Source of the DNA: Seleniivibrio woodruffii
GTDB lineage: Bacteria > Chrysiogenota > Deferribacteres > Deferribacterales > Geovibrionaceae
DNA length: 64,000 bases
Assembly: GCF_029267515.1 (NCBI RefSeq)
Contig: NZ_JAJUIS010000001.1
Coordinates: 434,001 to 498,000, forward strand
Reading direction: 5' to 3'
Shown: positions 33,101 through 40,960 of the stretch, piece by piece
Numbering within the stretch: position 1 is the stretch's first letter
Layout: each line of letters opens with the position of its first letter
Notes under the pieces: model-generated
What the model was told of the DNA's origin: nothing
The model's database searches: none
What the model saw: the letters and a program-made list of their open reading frames with translations, nothing else
Made by a program: the position numbers and the translations under genes

Positions 33101-36100
33101 ACTGTGAAAACGGTTTCTCCCGCCTCGTTCTTAACGGTCATGGTGTGCCCGTCTGCGGATATGGTTATCGTATCCGCTGTTATGTCCGAATTGTTGGAGC
33201 TGAGGTTCAGACCTGCTACATACGCTTTTGTGGTTTCGGTGAATTTCGTATCGAACGTGTCGCTTCCGCCCGTAACGTTAAGGCTGCCTGTCTTGGTCAG
33301 CGCCGCCGCGTCGGGGTCGGAGCCGTTTTCCAGATTCTCTTCATAAAGTTCGGCGGATGCTCCTGATTCTATGTCGGGATCTGTGCCATCCTTAACTATG
33401 ATATTCTGGGTTGCGAAGTTTGAAATATCGCCGTCGGATGTGTCCTTTATGCTGTAGCTGAAAGTTTCCGTTACGCTGTTGCCGACAGGGTGATCTATTG
33501 TCTGGTCGGCTGTGAAGGTATATGCGCCTGTGTTGCGGTTAATGCTCAGACTTCCATATCGGGTATCAAGTGTCGTGTTGAGGGTTGACAGCGTTACAGT
33601 TGTCAGCACACCTGCTGCATTGTAATACGTTACCTGATATATCTGTCCTGTGCCGCCCACAGGCAGGAAGTCCTTTCCTTCGCTGCTGTCCGCGCCGTCT
33701 GTGAGCAGGTTGCCTGTTACGGTGTTTGTGGAACCGTCGTATGATTTCTCAAAAAGTTCTTTGTCGGCCGCCTGATATGCAGCAGGTTCATCGTCAACGA
33801 TGGTCACTCCGAACGATGATGATACGCTGTCGCCGTCGTGGTCGGTCACTGTGAACGGGATCGCGAGAGTGACGTCGCCTGAATCTTTGATGGATCCGCT
33901 GAGGCTGAAGCTGTATCCGGCGGTGTCCTCCGCCGGATCTGTTATTTCAGAGGTGAAAACGGTGCTTCCTCCTGCCGATGCAGTCAGAGTGTGACCGTTG
34001 TTGCTGATGCTGTAGGTTATGGAGGTGCCGTCGGGCGTTGTCAGTCCGAGACCGTTCATATAGTCCAAAGTGCCCTGAGTGAAGACGGTATCGAACGTGT
34101 CGCTTCCGCCTGCAACGTTGAGGCTTCCCGTCTGCGTGAGTGCCGTCGCATCGGGGTCAGAGCCGCCTGACAGAGATGCTTCGTAAACTGTTGACGATTC
34201 TGGTGTCCCTATCGTCGGATTCGCACCATCTGTTATTATTACGTTCTGGGTGGCGAAGTTTGAAACGTCGCCGTCTGACGTATCTTTGAAGTTATATTCA
34301 AACGTTTCAGTAACTTCGTTGCCGACAGGGTGGTCGATTGTCTGGTCGGCTGTGAAGGTATATGCGCCTGTGTCGCGGTTGATTGTCAGGCTGCCGTATT
34401 CTGTATCAAGTGTGGTTTCCGTCTGGGTGAGGGTTACTGTCTGCAAATCCCCCGCCGCATCGTAGTATTTCACCTGATATATCTGTCCAGTGCCGCCGTT
34501 CGGCACAAAGTCGCTGCCGTCGGTGAATAGATTGCCGTCCACAGTGTTTGCCGTTCCGTCGTATGACCGCTCAGTTACGTTCACGTCGGCGGATGTATAC
34601 GCCACTGGTTCGTCGTCAACTATGGTGATGTCAAAAGAACCCGCCGCAGTGTCGCCGTCAGCATCGGTGATGTCAAGCGGCACAGTGAACGTAAGGTCGT
34701 CCGCGCGGTCTATGGGTGTTTTCAGTGTAAAGCTGTAGCCCGCTGTGTCCGTATCCGTTCCGGTGAGCGTCAGCACGAAAACTTCCGTACCGTCGGCGGT
34801 CGCAGTCAGAGTGTGTCCGTCCGAAGACAGAGCGTATGTTACAGTCTGTCCGCCGGCGGTGATGTTGAGCGCCTCAAGCTGGCTCACGATACTATCGTTA
34901 ATTGTGACGTCGAAAGTGTCGCTTCCGCCTGTCACGTTTATCAGTCCTGTTTCGGTAAGCTCCGCATTGGTTTCTCCGGCAAGCCCGCCTGTGAAATCGG
35001 TCTCCTCAACTGTGACGTCTGTTGCGGAAACGAAGACCGGGTCGTTGCCGTCGCGGATGATAATGTCCTGATCTGCGAAGTTTGAAACCTGACCGTCGGT
35101 GATGTCTTTGATGTTATAGCTGAACGTTTCCGTTACAGCGTCGGAACCTGTGTGGTCTGCGGGAGTGTCAGTGGTATAGCTGTAATCTCCCGTTTCGCGG
35201 TTGATGGTCAGCTCGCCGTATTTTGTGTTCAGTACGGTTGTTGTTTCTGTCAGCGTAAAAGTCTGCTGAACGCCGTTTTCGTCGTAATATTTTATCTGAT
35301 TTATCTGCGCTGTGCCGCCTGCAGGAACATAGTCCTGACCATCGGCATAGTCAGCCCCGTCTGTGAGCAGGTTGCCTGTAACGCTAACGTCTGCGCCGTC
35401 ATAATATTTTTCGGTGATATCCTTGTCCGCCGCCTGATTGGCGATGGGAGCCTCGTCGCTCACCGTCACTGTAAAAGAGCCGTCAACGCTGTCGCCGTCG
35501 GAGTCTGTGACTGTGACGGGGAAGGTATATATCACGTCCTCGCTGCTGTCCAGCGGCTGTTTCAACTCGAACGTGTAGCCCGCGGATTCAGTCGTCGGGT
35601 TTGTGATGGTTATTGTGAAGACCTCTGTGCCGTCTGCCGTTGCCGTGACTGTAAGTCCGTCCGCGGAGAGTTCGTATGTAACGTCGTGACCGCCTGATGT
35701 AAGCCCCATGTTCGTGAGCTGTGTTACGATATTGTCGCCGAAACGCACGGAGAAATCGTCGCTTCCGCCTTCAACGCCGAGAGTTCCGGTTTTAATCAGA
35801 GCCGACGGATCTGGTGTTATACCGCCGGGCAGGTTCATCTCGCTTACTGCGGAGTTCTCTGGGCTTATGGCGGGGTCGTCTCCGTCGTAAATGACTATAT
35901 TCTGGTCGGCGAAGTTTGAAATATCGCCGTCGGACATATCTTTTATGCTGTAGCTGAAAGTTTCCGTAAGGGTGTTGCCCGACGGGTGGTTGAGTACGTC
36001 GTCCGCTTTAAAGGAATATTCCCCCGTTTCTTTGTTTATGGTCAGTTCGCCGTAAAGCGTTTCGATAACCGTTACGGTATCCGTAAGCCCGATTGTCTGC

Positions 36101-37923
36101 TGCTGACCTGTGGTGTCGTAATAGCGCACCTCATAGACTTGGGGAGTACCGTTTTCCGGAACAAAATCCTTTCCGTCGGCATAGTCGGAACCGTCTGTGA
36201 AGAGGTTTCCTGTTGCCGTCTCGCTTTCGGCTATCTCTTTATCGTCCGCCTGATTTGCCAGCGGGACTCCGTCTATTGTTATTGTGCTTGTGCCTGTCTG
36301 ACTTGTGCCAGCTCCCGCAAGGTCGCTGTCCGCATCGGTCACCACCCATGTTATCTCACGCGTGGCGCTGTCTGTTGTGGGCGCTGGGTTGGTCGAACCG
36401 AAGCTGATGCCTGCAAGAACCGTGCGGTAATTTTCTGTTGTGTCGGTTCCTGTAAGCGTCAGGGTTCCGGTGGCAGCGTTGTATACGGCTGTTATGGTCG
36501 TTCCGGCTGTAATTGCGGTGAGGTAGTCCCCGTTTGTGAAACCATCCGTTATGCGCACCACAGCTCCGCTCATATGTGTATCGTCAACGTCGGTTATGGT
36601 GATTTCCGAAAGCGCGGTAATATCGCTTCCTCCTGCCTTGTAGTCTGCGTCGCCGCTGACAGTCAGTTCAGGATTATCCGTTGCGGGTATTACGGTTACT
36701 ATTGAATTTAATGTGGTTATTAGGTTTTCAGAGTTTGTAACTGTCCATGTGATTGTTCTGGTTCCGGCTTCAGTGTTGTCTGTGGGGTCTTCGGATGTGG
36801 TGCTGAAAGTGATGGATGAAAGAACTGAACTGTAAACCTCCGGTGCCGCTGTGCCGGTAATTGTCAATATGCCTGTTGCAGCGTCGTATGAGGCTGTAAG
36901 CCCGCTGCCCGCAGGCGGGTTGCAATGCAGGATATCCCCTGCGGTGAGCCCTTCTATCTTTACAGTTGTGCTGATTATGCCTGAGTCAGTGTCTTTGAGT
37001 GTTATTCCGTCCGCAATTGCAGTTGCGGAACCGTTCTCTGTGAAAACGGCAGGGTTGATAGTGCCGTTGGTGAATACCGTCGGGTCGTCCACAGGCACGA
37101 TATGCACTGTCATATTTCCCGGCTGTGCGCTGTATTCTTTCCCATCCGACACGCTGAAAAGGAATGTAGTATAGTTTTGCCCGTTTTCATCTGTATCCGG
37201 CATAAAAGTGAGCTGCCCCGAAGATATCTGTTCAGGTGTGACCGTTGTTCCTGCGGGAGCGGGTACGCCGCCGATGAGCAGTGTGCCGTCAGCAGGCAGC
37301 GTATCTATCCGTATGGTTTGCAAAAGATCGCCGTCAATATCGGCAAATCCGAAATCTGAAAGTGTGAATACATAGGGAGTGTCCTCCGTTCCTGTGACAA
37401 CGCTGTCATAGGAAGAGGGAGCATTGTTTGCCGCCTCGGAAACCGGAGACTGTGGAGTTTCCTGTCCCGTTCCGGTTGTTTCGTCCACGATTGCAGGTGC
37501 GGATGGTTCCGGCTGATAGTTTACGGTTATGATGGCTGGCTGAATTTGTTCCCCTGATGACTGTTCGGAAGAGATTGCAGTCTCCTCCTGCTGCTGTCCG
37601 CGGGGTGCATCGTCGCGAGCCCGCCCGCGCACGGTTTCCTCTGTGTCCTGCGTGTCCACACGCGTTGTCTGAGGTTTTTCCGTCTGGTCGTTTCCGGTTA
37701 CGTTGTTTTCAACCAGATAATATGAAGTATCTGTGAGAACAACTGTTTCGCCGTTGACACGGTTAAGCTCGATGAAGTTGCCTTCTGAACCTTCGTTCTG
37801 TGAATAGACAGCTTCCCCTTCATAAACAGGATCGCCCTCTTTAAGAAGTCTTACCTCGCCTTCCGGCGTGCTGGCATAGTAATTGCCGCTTATCTTGCCG
37901 ACTACGGCCTGCAACTGTTTCAT
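27148..37923 (-). CDS. Giant LapA-type RTX-like surface adhesin
   Basis: 3591 residues, acidic, Thr/Asp/Gly-rich, almost without Cys. Residues 1-75 resemble the LapA retention module (VVGKISGNYYASTPEGEVRL, EGDPVYEGEAVYS, FIELNRVNGETVVL), which plugs the TolC channel and holds the adhesin on the surface. A disordered linker with an Ala-Ala at 164-165 follows, a possible cleavage site. Then come a cadherin-like domain, two Ig-like domains, four VCBS/T1SS-143-type repeats (about 550-1660) and a long series of Ig-like units marked by VNPVSDxP. The C-terminus has one RTX-like segment (GTSGADTF, GLGGNDTI, about 3465-3490) and a type I secretion signal. Ribosome site GGGGTG. Its exporter genes follow downstream. 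Confidence 0.92.
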   Translation of the reverse strand: MKQLQAVVGKISGNYYASTPEGEVRLLKEGDPVYEGEAVYSQNEGSEGNFIELNRVNGETVVLTDTSYYLVENNVTGNDQTEKPQTTRVDTQDTEETVRGRARDDAPRGQQQEETAISSEQSSGEQIQPAIITVNYQPEPSAPAIVDETTGTGQETPQSPVSEAANNAPSSYDSVVTGTEDTPYVFTLSDFGFADIDGDLLQTIRIDTLPADGTLLIGGVPAPAGTTVTPEQISSGQLTFMPDTDENGQNYTTFLFSVSDGKEYSAQPGNMTVHIVPVDDPTVFTNGTINPAVFTENGSATAIADGITLKDTDSGIISTTVKIEGLTAGDILHCNPPAGSGLTASYDAATGILTITGTAAPEVYSSVLSSITFSTTSEDPTDNTEAGTRTITWTVTNSENLITTLNSIVTVIPATDNPELTVSGDADYKAGGSDITALSEITITDVDDTHMSGAVVRITDGFTNGDYLTAITAGTTITAVYNAATGTLTLTGTDTTENYRTVLAGISFGSTNPAPTTDSATREITWVVTDADSDLAGAGTSQTGTSTITIDGVPLANQADDKEIAESETATGNLFTDGSDYADGKDFVPENGTPQVYEVRYYDTTGQQQTIGLTDTVTVIETLYGELTINKETGEYSFKADDVLNHPSGNTLTETFSYSIKDMSDGDISNFADQNIVIYDGDDPAISPENSAVSEMNLPGGITPDPSALIKTGTLGVEGGSDDFSVRFGDNIVTQLTNMGLTSGGHDVTYELSADGLTVTATADGTEVFTITITNPTTESAGYTFELKQPLDSSEDVIYTFPVTVTDSDGDSVDGSFTVTVSDEAPIANQAADKDITEKYYDGADVSVTGNLLTDGADYADGQDYVPAGGTAQINQIKYYDENGVQQTFTLTETTTVLNTKYGELTINRETGDYSYTTDTPADHTGSDAVTETFSYNIKDITDGQVSNFADQDIIIRDGNDPVFVSATDVTVEETDFTGGLAGETNAELTETGLINVTGGSDTFDVTINDSIVSQLEALNITAGGQTVTYALSSDGHTLTATADGTEVFVLTLTGTDTDTAGYSFTLKTPIDRADDLTFTVPLDITDADGDTAAGSFDITIVDDEPVAYTSADVNVTERSYDGTANTVDGNLFTDGSDFVPNGGTGQIYQVKYYDAAGDLQTVTLTQTETTLDTEYGSLTINRDTGAYTFTADQTIDHPVGNEVTETFEYNFKDTSDGDVSNFATQNVIITDGANPTIGTPESSTVYEASLSGGSDPDATALTQTGSLNVAGGSDTFDTVFTQGTLDYMNGLGLTTPDGTSITYSISNNGHTLTASAGGSTVFTSEITDPAEDTAGYSFSLSGSIKDSGDVTLAIPFTVTDHDGDSVSSSFGVTIVDDEPAAYQAADKELFEKSYDGSTNTVTGNLLTDGADSSEGKDFLPVGGTGQIYQVTYYNAAGVLTTVTLSTLNTTLDTRYGSLSINRNTGAYTFTADQTIDHPVGNSVTETFSYSIKDTSDGDISNFATQNIIVKDGTDPDIESGASAELYEENLENGSDPDAAALTKTGSLNVTGGSDTFDTKFTETTKAYVAGLNLSSNNSDITADTITISADGHTMTVKNEAGETVFTVSITNPTADNAGYTFVLSDNFDKGSDVILELPYTVTDHDGDKDDGTLTVTVHDDASPETMNISLDEDDSITFTTNADVKQGSTDITQGGHGTAVIDADGKITYTPDANFSGTDSFTYTTTTDSGVEKTTTVYVTVNPVSDAPTWTGTTSYNTPEDTNVTLTGLTIPVISDNTDQSTGAGDHGERLGYITLTGIDSGVLIKNGSDTIFTATGSNTLTVVIVDGSGNLDTNYHYTDLDENAAGVIKLTAAEYQALTFVPPSNSGTDVTFTVHATSYETDDDGNRLAGVAGAESTSNVRVDVYAVTDPVDIALAGGATTTVDEDSWVRIDNLFTQTKNDTNSETYTITISNLPAGWTYKIGASGTETSITGGTFTVAANSQIYLKPPHNDSTDVTGLRATLTALDSDSDHKTAITPTSDYVDFGITVNPVSDKPTISGSGSGQEDTKIAFTITAAITDTSTATGDDNSSETLKTVTISNIPLGAKLYSADGLTQLTDGTVTSYVVPGDVDATTYSGSFRILPPQDSNTDINLTVTVTETESDSGATLATNSATVKIDVIGVVDTIEGDADYDDSGRLYVEIDNTLTTGATTTLSTNEDTKVDLGINLNSYENETNGTTDSSEKITVIIQNSDTGNGSGFTVVDVSGNKIGTLTATGWQLTKEQAESAHIMPELNYSGTLNLNVITTIKDMNASGGTDDTNIQTDAVQITVNPVTDAPDIAVREVFTKEDQTVELDFRPVITDTSETPLSVTIADIPAGAVLKLADGTSLDVSSGSIVLNIGTVRNLGTNTLTMEDLSTLRFTPPAESNGDIILKVTPEIQDESGAASESDVIDVTVHVQGVADMPEVTFTDAPNSDPYVDGSPVSDGDTYTSGDVSIRGLELTGSGFNGISLGMVGASGETGSDGSETISYLIDNVPSDVKLVAADGTTIVGTYMGAGTDGGSKWSLTQAEVAGLMFKTPTNFSGIISGITLYTIATENDGDSIKTEMPITLEVQSVITTTNSIIGTASGVEDENISLGFGGTAESSEIITEIRIPVASIDALGVTLYHNGVEVTNIAGGYYIITDDFDKITISNPQAQYSGSGDYTITGVEVDIKDLTDTDTASLVTETTVINDMPIVISPVADVPDISIADDTLDGACSSGVIPLGLSATYADSDGSETHYFIIKGVPDGCLLTNASYNGDGTWYVDKADLSSVGIDVYPGAVAGDYTLTVEGYSIDGESTDRGSETIDFTITDGSCTGGPSDDHTVFPPFLTVVPQTVSEDSASVLLGSFVTQAELDDASDPTGTETLSFVIKDVPEGMTISSLDETKVRLVDYIDEEGEPAIRVFMVGGTSVTEALDNVQITIPADFSGDTKFTLIAAATETGDGYPESAFTEREITVHVNPVADALTASAGVSSVVEDAVTQLKLSLGTADSSTDVNDGGLETVSNVSLTITNGYFTKSDGTHLSDTIAVTVEADGTVKYGTETVYIVSKEQDSGTISIAVEADVTDTGVVDSVTQTDTAIDRTATVTIDVTPQPDPAGAPDGTTVPAELSVENAVTNEDTKVLLDITAVFRDTDGSEIHSLKLTGIPLGALIVNAAGELVGQNNGDGTWKGSEADVAAGIYFVPPANWSGTQTLGLTVYAIEQETFETATNSTAFTVTVNPIADGVVATLHQASGDQGDFIRPAGDTGFFEGALIETEVFKQSPYYADAQPDDSRLDELYTVSFSGVDSGMAFYYEDGNGYHLLKDENSADDVYTVSKLTQEQLDSLSFVSKDTSGTIGLDISIASQEVDADGNVVSTSAASTGTLVVTVNEAADTHHIDTLSGNTFTFDTAIAHATSTDDAAGLNVSGSTLTVTPSGTEAFDVTVSDSADTHLATIHYGTSGADTFSYNSSDVFMGLGGNDTIKLSDSIDLDSAKSQMSSIEKIDMANGSANSIDSLSVENVKDILGDSTTLTIEGDSSDSVSLDGDWGTATTDGSYNVYTAGLDGVDYTIKIHNDVNVG
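32930..36265 (-). repeat. Four tandem 820-850-base repeats in the adhesin gene
   Basis: Units begin near 36260, 35440, 34600 and 33780 and end near 32930. Each encodes NQAADK/TE.SYDG, a VCBS half (ELTINRETGDYSY, ETFSYNIKD, DGQVSNFA) and a T1SS-143 half (GSDTFD, LSxDGHTLTATA, DxDGDxxxGSF). The copies differ at many codons, so the expansion is not recent. Confidence 0.8.
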
Positions 37924-38080
37924 GTTTTACACCCCTTGACAATAACAGTAATAATTATGGAGTTTAAACAGAAAAACAAATGCTTGTATACAAAAAAATA
38001 CGGCTATCAGTAGTGGTAGGTGTAAAAATAATCTAAATTTAACAATTATTTATAATAAAACATTTGATTATGGAGGCAAA

Positions 38081-38200
38081 GTGAATTTTACCTGTAATTT
38101 AAGTAAGGATGACTATCAATTTAGAAAAGTTATTATACAAGAGTATAATAAGATAAAATATACTATATTTATCAATAGTATTATATTTTTAATAAAATAA
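38081..38200 (+). CDS. Possible 39-residue small protein (marginal)
   Basis: GTG start with GGAGG 4 bases upstream (38072-38076), and a TATAAT at 38051-38056 that could be a -10. The product starts with a polar segment (NFTCNLSKDDYQFRK) and ends in an Ile/Phe-rich, possibly membrane-associated tail (TIFINSIIFLIK). The stretch is AT-rich, so such a frame can arise by chance; the ribosome site is the only positive sign. No family is recognised. Confidence 0.25.
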   Translation: MNFTCNLSKDDYQFRKVIIQEYNKIKYTIFINSIIFLIK

Positions 38201-38347
38201 TAATAAAAAGTATCGGAAAAGCACTGCGGCAGATATATTGAGGCATATTGTATTGTTAATATTGTAGAATCAGGATTTAAAATTTTATATAACTAGAATT
38301 GACATTTTATTTTAAAAAGTTAACAAAGACTTTGTATTCAAAATCTA

Positions 38348-38400
38348 AATTATTGACAAAACTTGGCTTGTTTTGTAATTACCCCGTATTGTCAATAATT
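38348..38400. promoter_or_regulatory. Perfect 11-base inverted repeat, possible operator
   Basis: AATTATTGACA (38348-38358) is repeated inverted as TGTCAATAATT (38390-38400) with 31 bases between. The left arm includes a TTGACA -35-like hexamer. It could be a two-site operator for a dimeric regulator of the small membrane protein and TonB-receptor genes. Confidence 0.4.
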
Positions 38401-38515
38401 AATGCGATATGTGCGGATATATGGTTTAATGGAATCGTTGATACGGTTATTCCGCTTTACACGCCGGAGCATTAACTATAAAATTGTGCTTTATTTTAAT
38501 TTTCGAGGTAACCAG

Positions 38516-38650
38516 ATGCTTTCCGTGCATGACGAAGACAAAGAAAAAGATGAAAAACAATACGGCCATGATGAACATTATAACGGGAGACTTCTGTTCA
38601 TGCTGCTGGTTGTTGTGATCATCGGTCTTCTTATCAAATATGTAAACTGA
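38516..38650 (+). CDS. 44-residue His/Asp/Glu-rich single-helix membrane protein
   Basis: MLSVHDEDKEKDEKQYGHDEHYN is a charged N-terminal tail with several His, Asp and Glu. It is followed by one strongly hydrophobic helix (LLFMLLVVVIIGLLI) and a short YVN end. The ATG has GAGGT 6 bases upstream. A longer frame from 38402 exists but has no ribosome site. It lies 135 bases upstream of the TonB receptor, in the same direction. The tail could bind divalent metal, suggesting a helper or sensor for metal uptake; this is inference and no family is recognised. Confidence 0.55.
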   Translation: MLSVHDEDKEKDEKQYGHDEHYNGRLLFMLLVVVIIGLLIKYVN

Positions 38651-38731
38651 AAAAATTCTTTTTCCGCAATAAAATACCATATATTGCTGATTTCATGGTA
38701 ATACTAATTTAAAAAAAGTCATACTTTTGTA

Positions 38732-38760
38732 TTGACATTGCCTCTGTACGGTTGTTTAAT
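38732..38760 (+). promoter_or_regulatory. Sigma-70-type promoter of the TonB-receptor operon
   Basis: TTGACA (38732-38737), a 17-base spacer and TTTAAT (38755-38760, 5 of 6 matches). The predicted start near 38767 gives a leader of about 20 bases with GGAGGAGG before the ATG at 38786. Confidence 0.75.
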
Positions 38761-38785
38761 TTTCTGAAGAACCGGAGGAGGCAAT

Positions 38786-40960
38786 ATGAAAAAGTTATTG
38801 ACCTGCTTAATGATTATGATAGCTGCATCAGCGATGGCGGACAGTCTTATGCAGGACACCTACTATCTCGACAGTATTACTTATGAAGATACGGCATATT
38901 CAGGCGGAACAGATACTCTGGACAAGACCGACGCAAAGGTTGTTGAAAAAAACCGCAGCAACAATATCGCGGATTTCATTTCAAAAGATCCTGAAATTTC
39001 CATGAAGCGTAAAGCTGCGTTCGGCGACAGCGGTGACGTGCTTTCCATAAGAGGTATGGAGAGCAAGCGGATACTCCTCAATCTGGACGGCAGAAGCATA
39101 AGCTCCACAGGTAACGTCGGCGGCAACTATATAGATTTCGGAACTATCCCGCTGGACAGCATTGACCGCATTGAAATAATCAAGGGCGGAAGCTCTGCGG
39201 AATACGGCAACAGCGCCCTCGGCGGCGTTATCAACGCATACACGGCACATCCGGCAAAGGAGCCCGAACTCAGCATTTACGGCACCCTTGGCGGATGGGA
39301 CAATGCCGACGATTTCCACAATGTCCGTGCTGCATATTCACAGCAGTTCGGGGCTGTTGGGGTCAGTCTCGGTGTCAGCCACCAGCAGGCGGAGGAATAC
39401 CTTCTCAACAACGATTATGAATCGTTCCATATCGCTCCCAAAGTCTATCTGAAAACACCTTGGGATGGCGGCGAACTGGTGTTCGGCTATAACTATACCA
39501 AAACCAGGCGCGGACTTATACGCACCAACCGTGCGGACGGCGTTCCCGGAAGCGATTCGGATCCCAATCTTGCAGGATTCAATACGAAGATATACGGCGA
39601 TTATCCTCTTTCAAGCGGGGAGACATTCGCAGGAGGCACGCCGACACCATCAATGACTGTTATAGGCGACGGCGCATACTGGACGAAGATACGCCAGCTG
39701 CTCGATGTGAAATATTCCCAGTTCTTAGGGCAGAACGTTTATGTGGAGGCATCTGCATATAAAAACATTGAGGACAGGACAGAGAAGAACTATGCCGACA
39801 TAGAATCAAGACTCCTTGCCCAGACAAGTCCCATGGACAATTTTGATGCGACAGAAACAGCCGAAGGCGACCTTGTTTTGGACAGGGACGTTGAGGTTGA
39901 CAGGAGCTACGGGTTCAAACTGAAAACGGAGATTACTGCCGGAAGCCATTTTATCGTTGCGGGCGCTGAACAGAAACACCTGAAATCCGGCGGCATTGAT
40001 GTTAATTATGTCGATACCAACTATAACAGCGCGGTACAGAACGGCTGGAAAGGTACTATGTCTGATTCCGGCGGAAACGATGCCCGTACGGATGGACTTT
40101 TCATCTCCGATGCTTACAGCGTCACCGAAAGGCTGACTCTGAATTTCGGTGCGAGATACGATGTTTTCGATTCCGACGTGGAGGGAGCCGACTTCACGGA
40201 ATCTGCGGTAACCCCGAAACTCGGCGCAACTTATGCTATAACCCATTCGGACAAGGTTTCCCTGTTCGTTTATCAGAACTACAGAACGCCCACGCTGCCT
40301 GAAGTCTACTGGAACTCACAGTCAAATGCAGGGCAGATAGCGTATCTTGAAGGCGGGCTTAAACCTGAAAAAGCAAATGCCATCGATGCAGCGTTCAGAC
40401 ACAGTTTCTCCCGTGATGAATTCATTCAGCTCTCAGCCTATTACTATGACGTTGACGACTACATTATGCACAAGTCTGTCCCCGTTTCGCTGACATCTAC
40501 AAAAACGTCGTGGGCGGCATACAACGCGCAGGCGAAATTTTTAGGTTTAACGCTGACAGGCGCACACGGCATAACCAAAAACCTTTCCGGTAATTTCGGC
40601 GTAACGTATCAGAAAACTGAGAAAGAGGATGACCCCGCAGATCCCGACAATAATCTTGAAAAGGTGGACTATATTCCCGACTATAAGGCACAGGCGGGGT
40701 TAAGCTGGAAGATAACCGAAAAGACGTGGCTTGATGTTGGCGCAACGTACATCGGCGAAAGGGAATATGCAATCAACGCCGAAGACGTTGCCACACTTGA
40801 CAGCTACACCACGTTTGACGCCAGCATAAGACATAAGCTGACCGAAAAGCTCACCCTTGAGCTGTATGCGGACAACATAACCGATGAGGACTATGAGGAA
40901 TCGTGGGGATATCCCGCACTTGGATTTAACATGGGGGTAAGTGTGAAATGGACACTTTAA
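38786..40960 (+). CDS. TonB-dependent outer-membrane receptor
   Basis: 724 residues. Signal peptide to about residue 18, then a plug domain (about 50-170: ISKDPEISMKRKAAFGDSGDVLSIRGME, IEIIKGGSSAEYGNSALGGVINAYT) and a beta-barrel ending in the typical aromatic strand (GFNMGVSVKWTL). It imports a ligand such as a metal chelate or cobalamin-like molecule across the outer membrane with TonB energy. The ligand cannot be read from sequence; the ABC genes downstream point to a siderophore, heme, cobalamin or metallophore. The 3' end overlaps the methyltransferase gene by 13 bases, so the operon is translationally linked. Confidence 0.93.
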   Translation: MKKLLTCLMIMIAASAMADSLMQDTYYLDSITYEDTAYSGGTDTLDKTDAKVVEKNRSNNIADFISKDPEISMKRKAAFGDSGDVLSIRGMESKRILLNLDGRSISSTGNVGGNYIDFGTIPLDSIDRIEIIKGGSSAEYGNSALGGVINAYTAHPAKEPELSIYGTLGGWDNADDFHNVRAAYSQQFGAVGVSLGVSHQQAEEYLLNNDYESFHIAPKVYLKTPWDGGELVFGYNYTKTRRGLIRTNRADGVPGSDSDPNLAGFNTKIYGDYPLSSGETFAGGTPTPSMTVIGDGAYWTKIRQLLDVKYSQFLGQNVYVEASAYKNIEDRTEKNYADIESRLLAQTSPMDNFDATETAEGDLVLDRDVEVDRSYGFKLKTEITAGSHFIVAGAEQKHLKSGGIDVNYVDTNYNSAVQNGWKGTMSDSGGNDARTDGLFISDAYSVTERLTLNFGARYDVFDSDVEGADFTESAVTPKLGATYAITHSDKVSLFVYQNYRTPTLPEVYWNSQSNAGQIAYLEGGLKPEKANAIDAAFRHSFSRDEFIQLSAYYYDVDDYIMHKSVPVSLTSTKTSWAAYNAQAKFLGLTLTGAHGITKNLSGNFGVTYQKTEKEDDPADPDNNLEKVDYIPDYKAQAGLSWKITEKTWLDVGATYIGEREYAINAEDVATLDSYTTFDASIRHKLTEKLTLELYADNITDEDYEESWGYPALGFNMGVSVKWTL

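Larger units (their letters stand above)
37924..38515. other. AT-rich divergent control region of the adhesin and the TonB-receptor operon
   Basis: About 590 bases of visibly lower GC than the flanking genes. It holds one marginal small frame (38081-38200), an 11-base inverted repeat pair at 38348-38400, and many poly-A/T tracts typical of bent, H-NS-like-silenced or multi-regulated promoters. The adhesin start is on the minus strand side. Confidence 0.6.

Noticed and set aside
32947-36705. Several 100-240-residue plus-strand frames opposite the adhesin gene
   Set aside because: They recur with the adhesin repeats and are Cys/Arg/Val-rich mirror frames of Thr/Asp/Gly codons.
38353-38381. TTGACA-17-TAATTA as promoter of the 44-residue protein gene
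   Set aside because: The -35 is perfect but the -10 matches poorly, so it is only mentioned within the inverted repeat.
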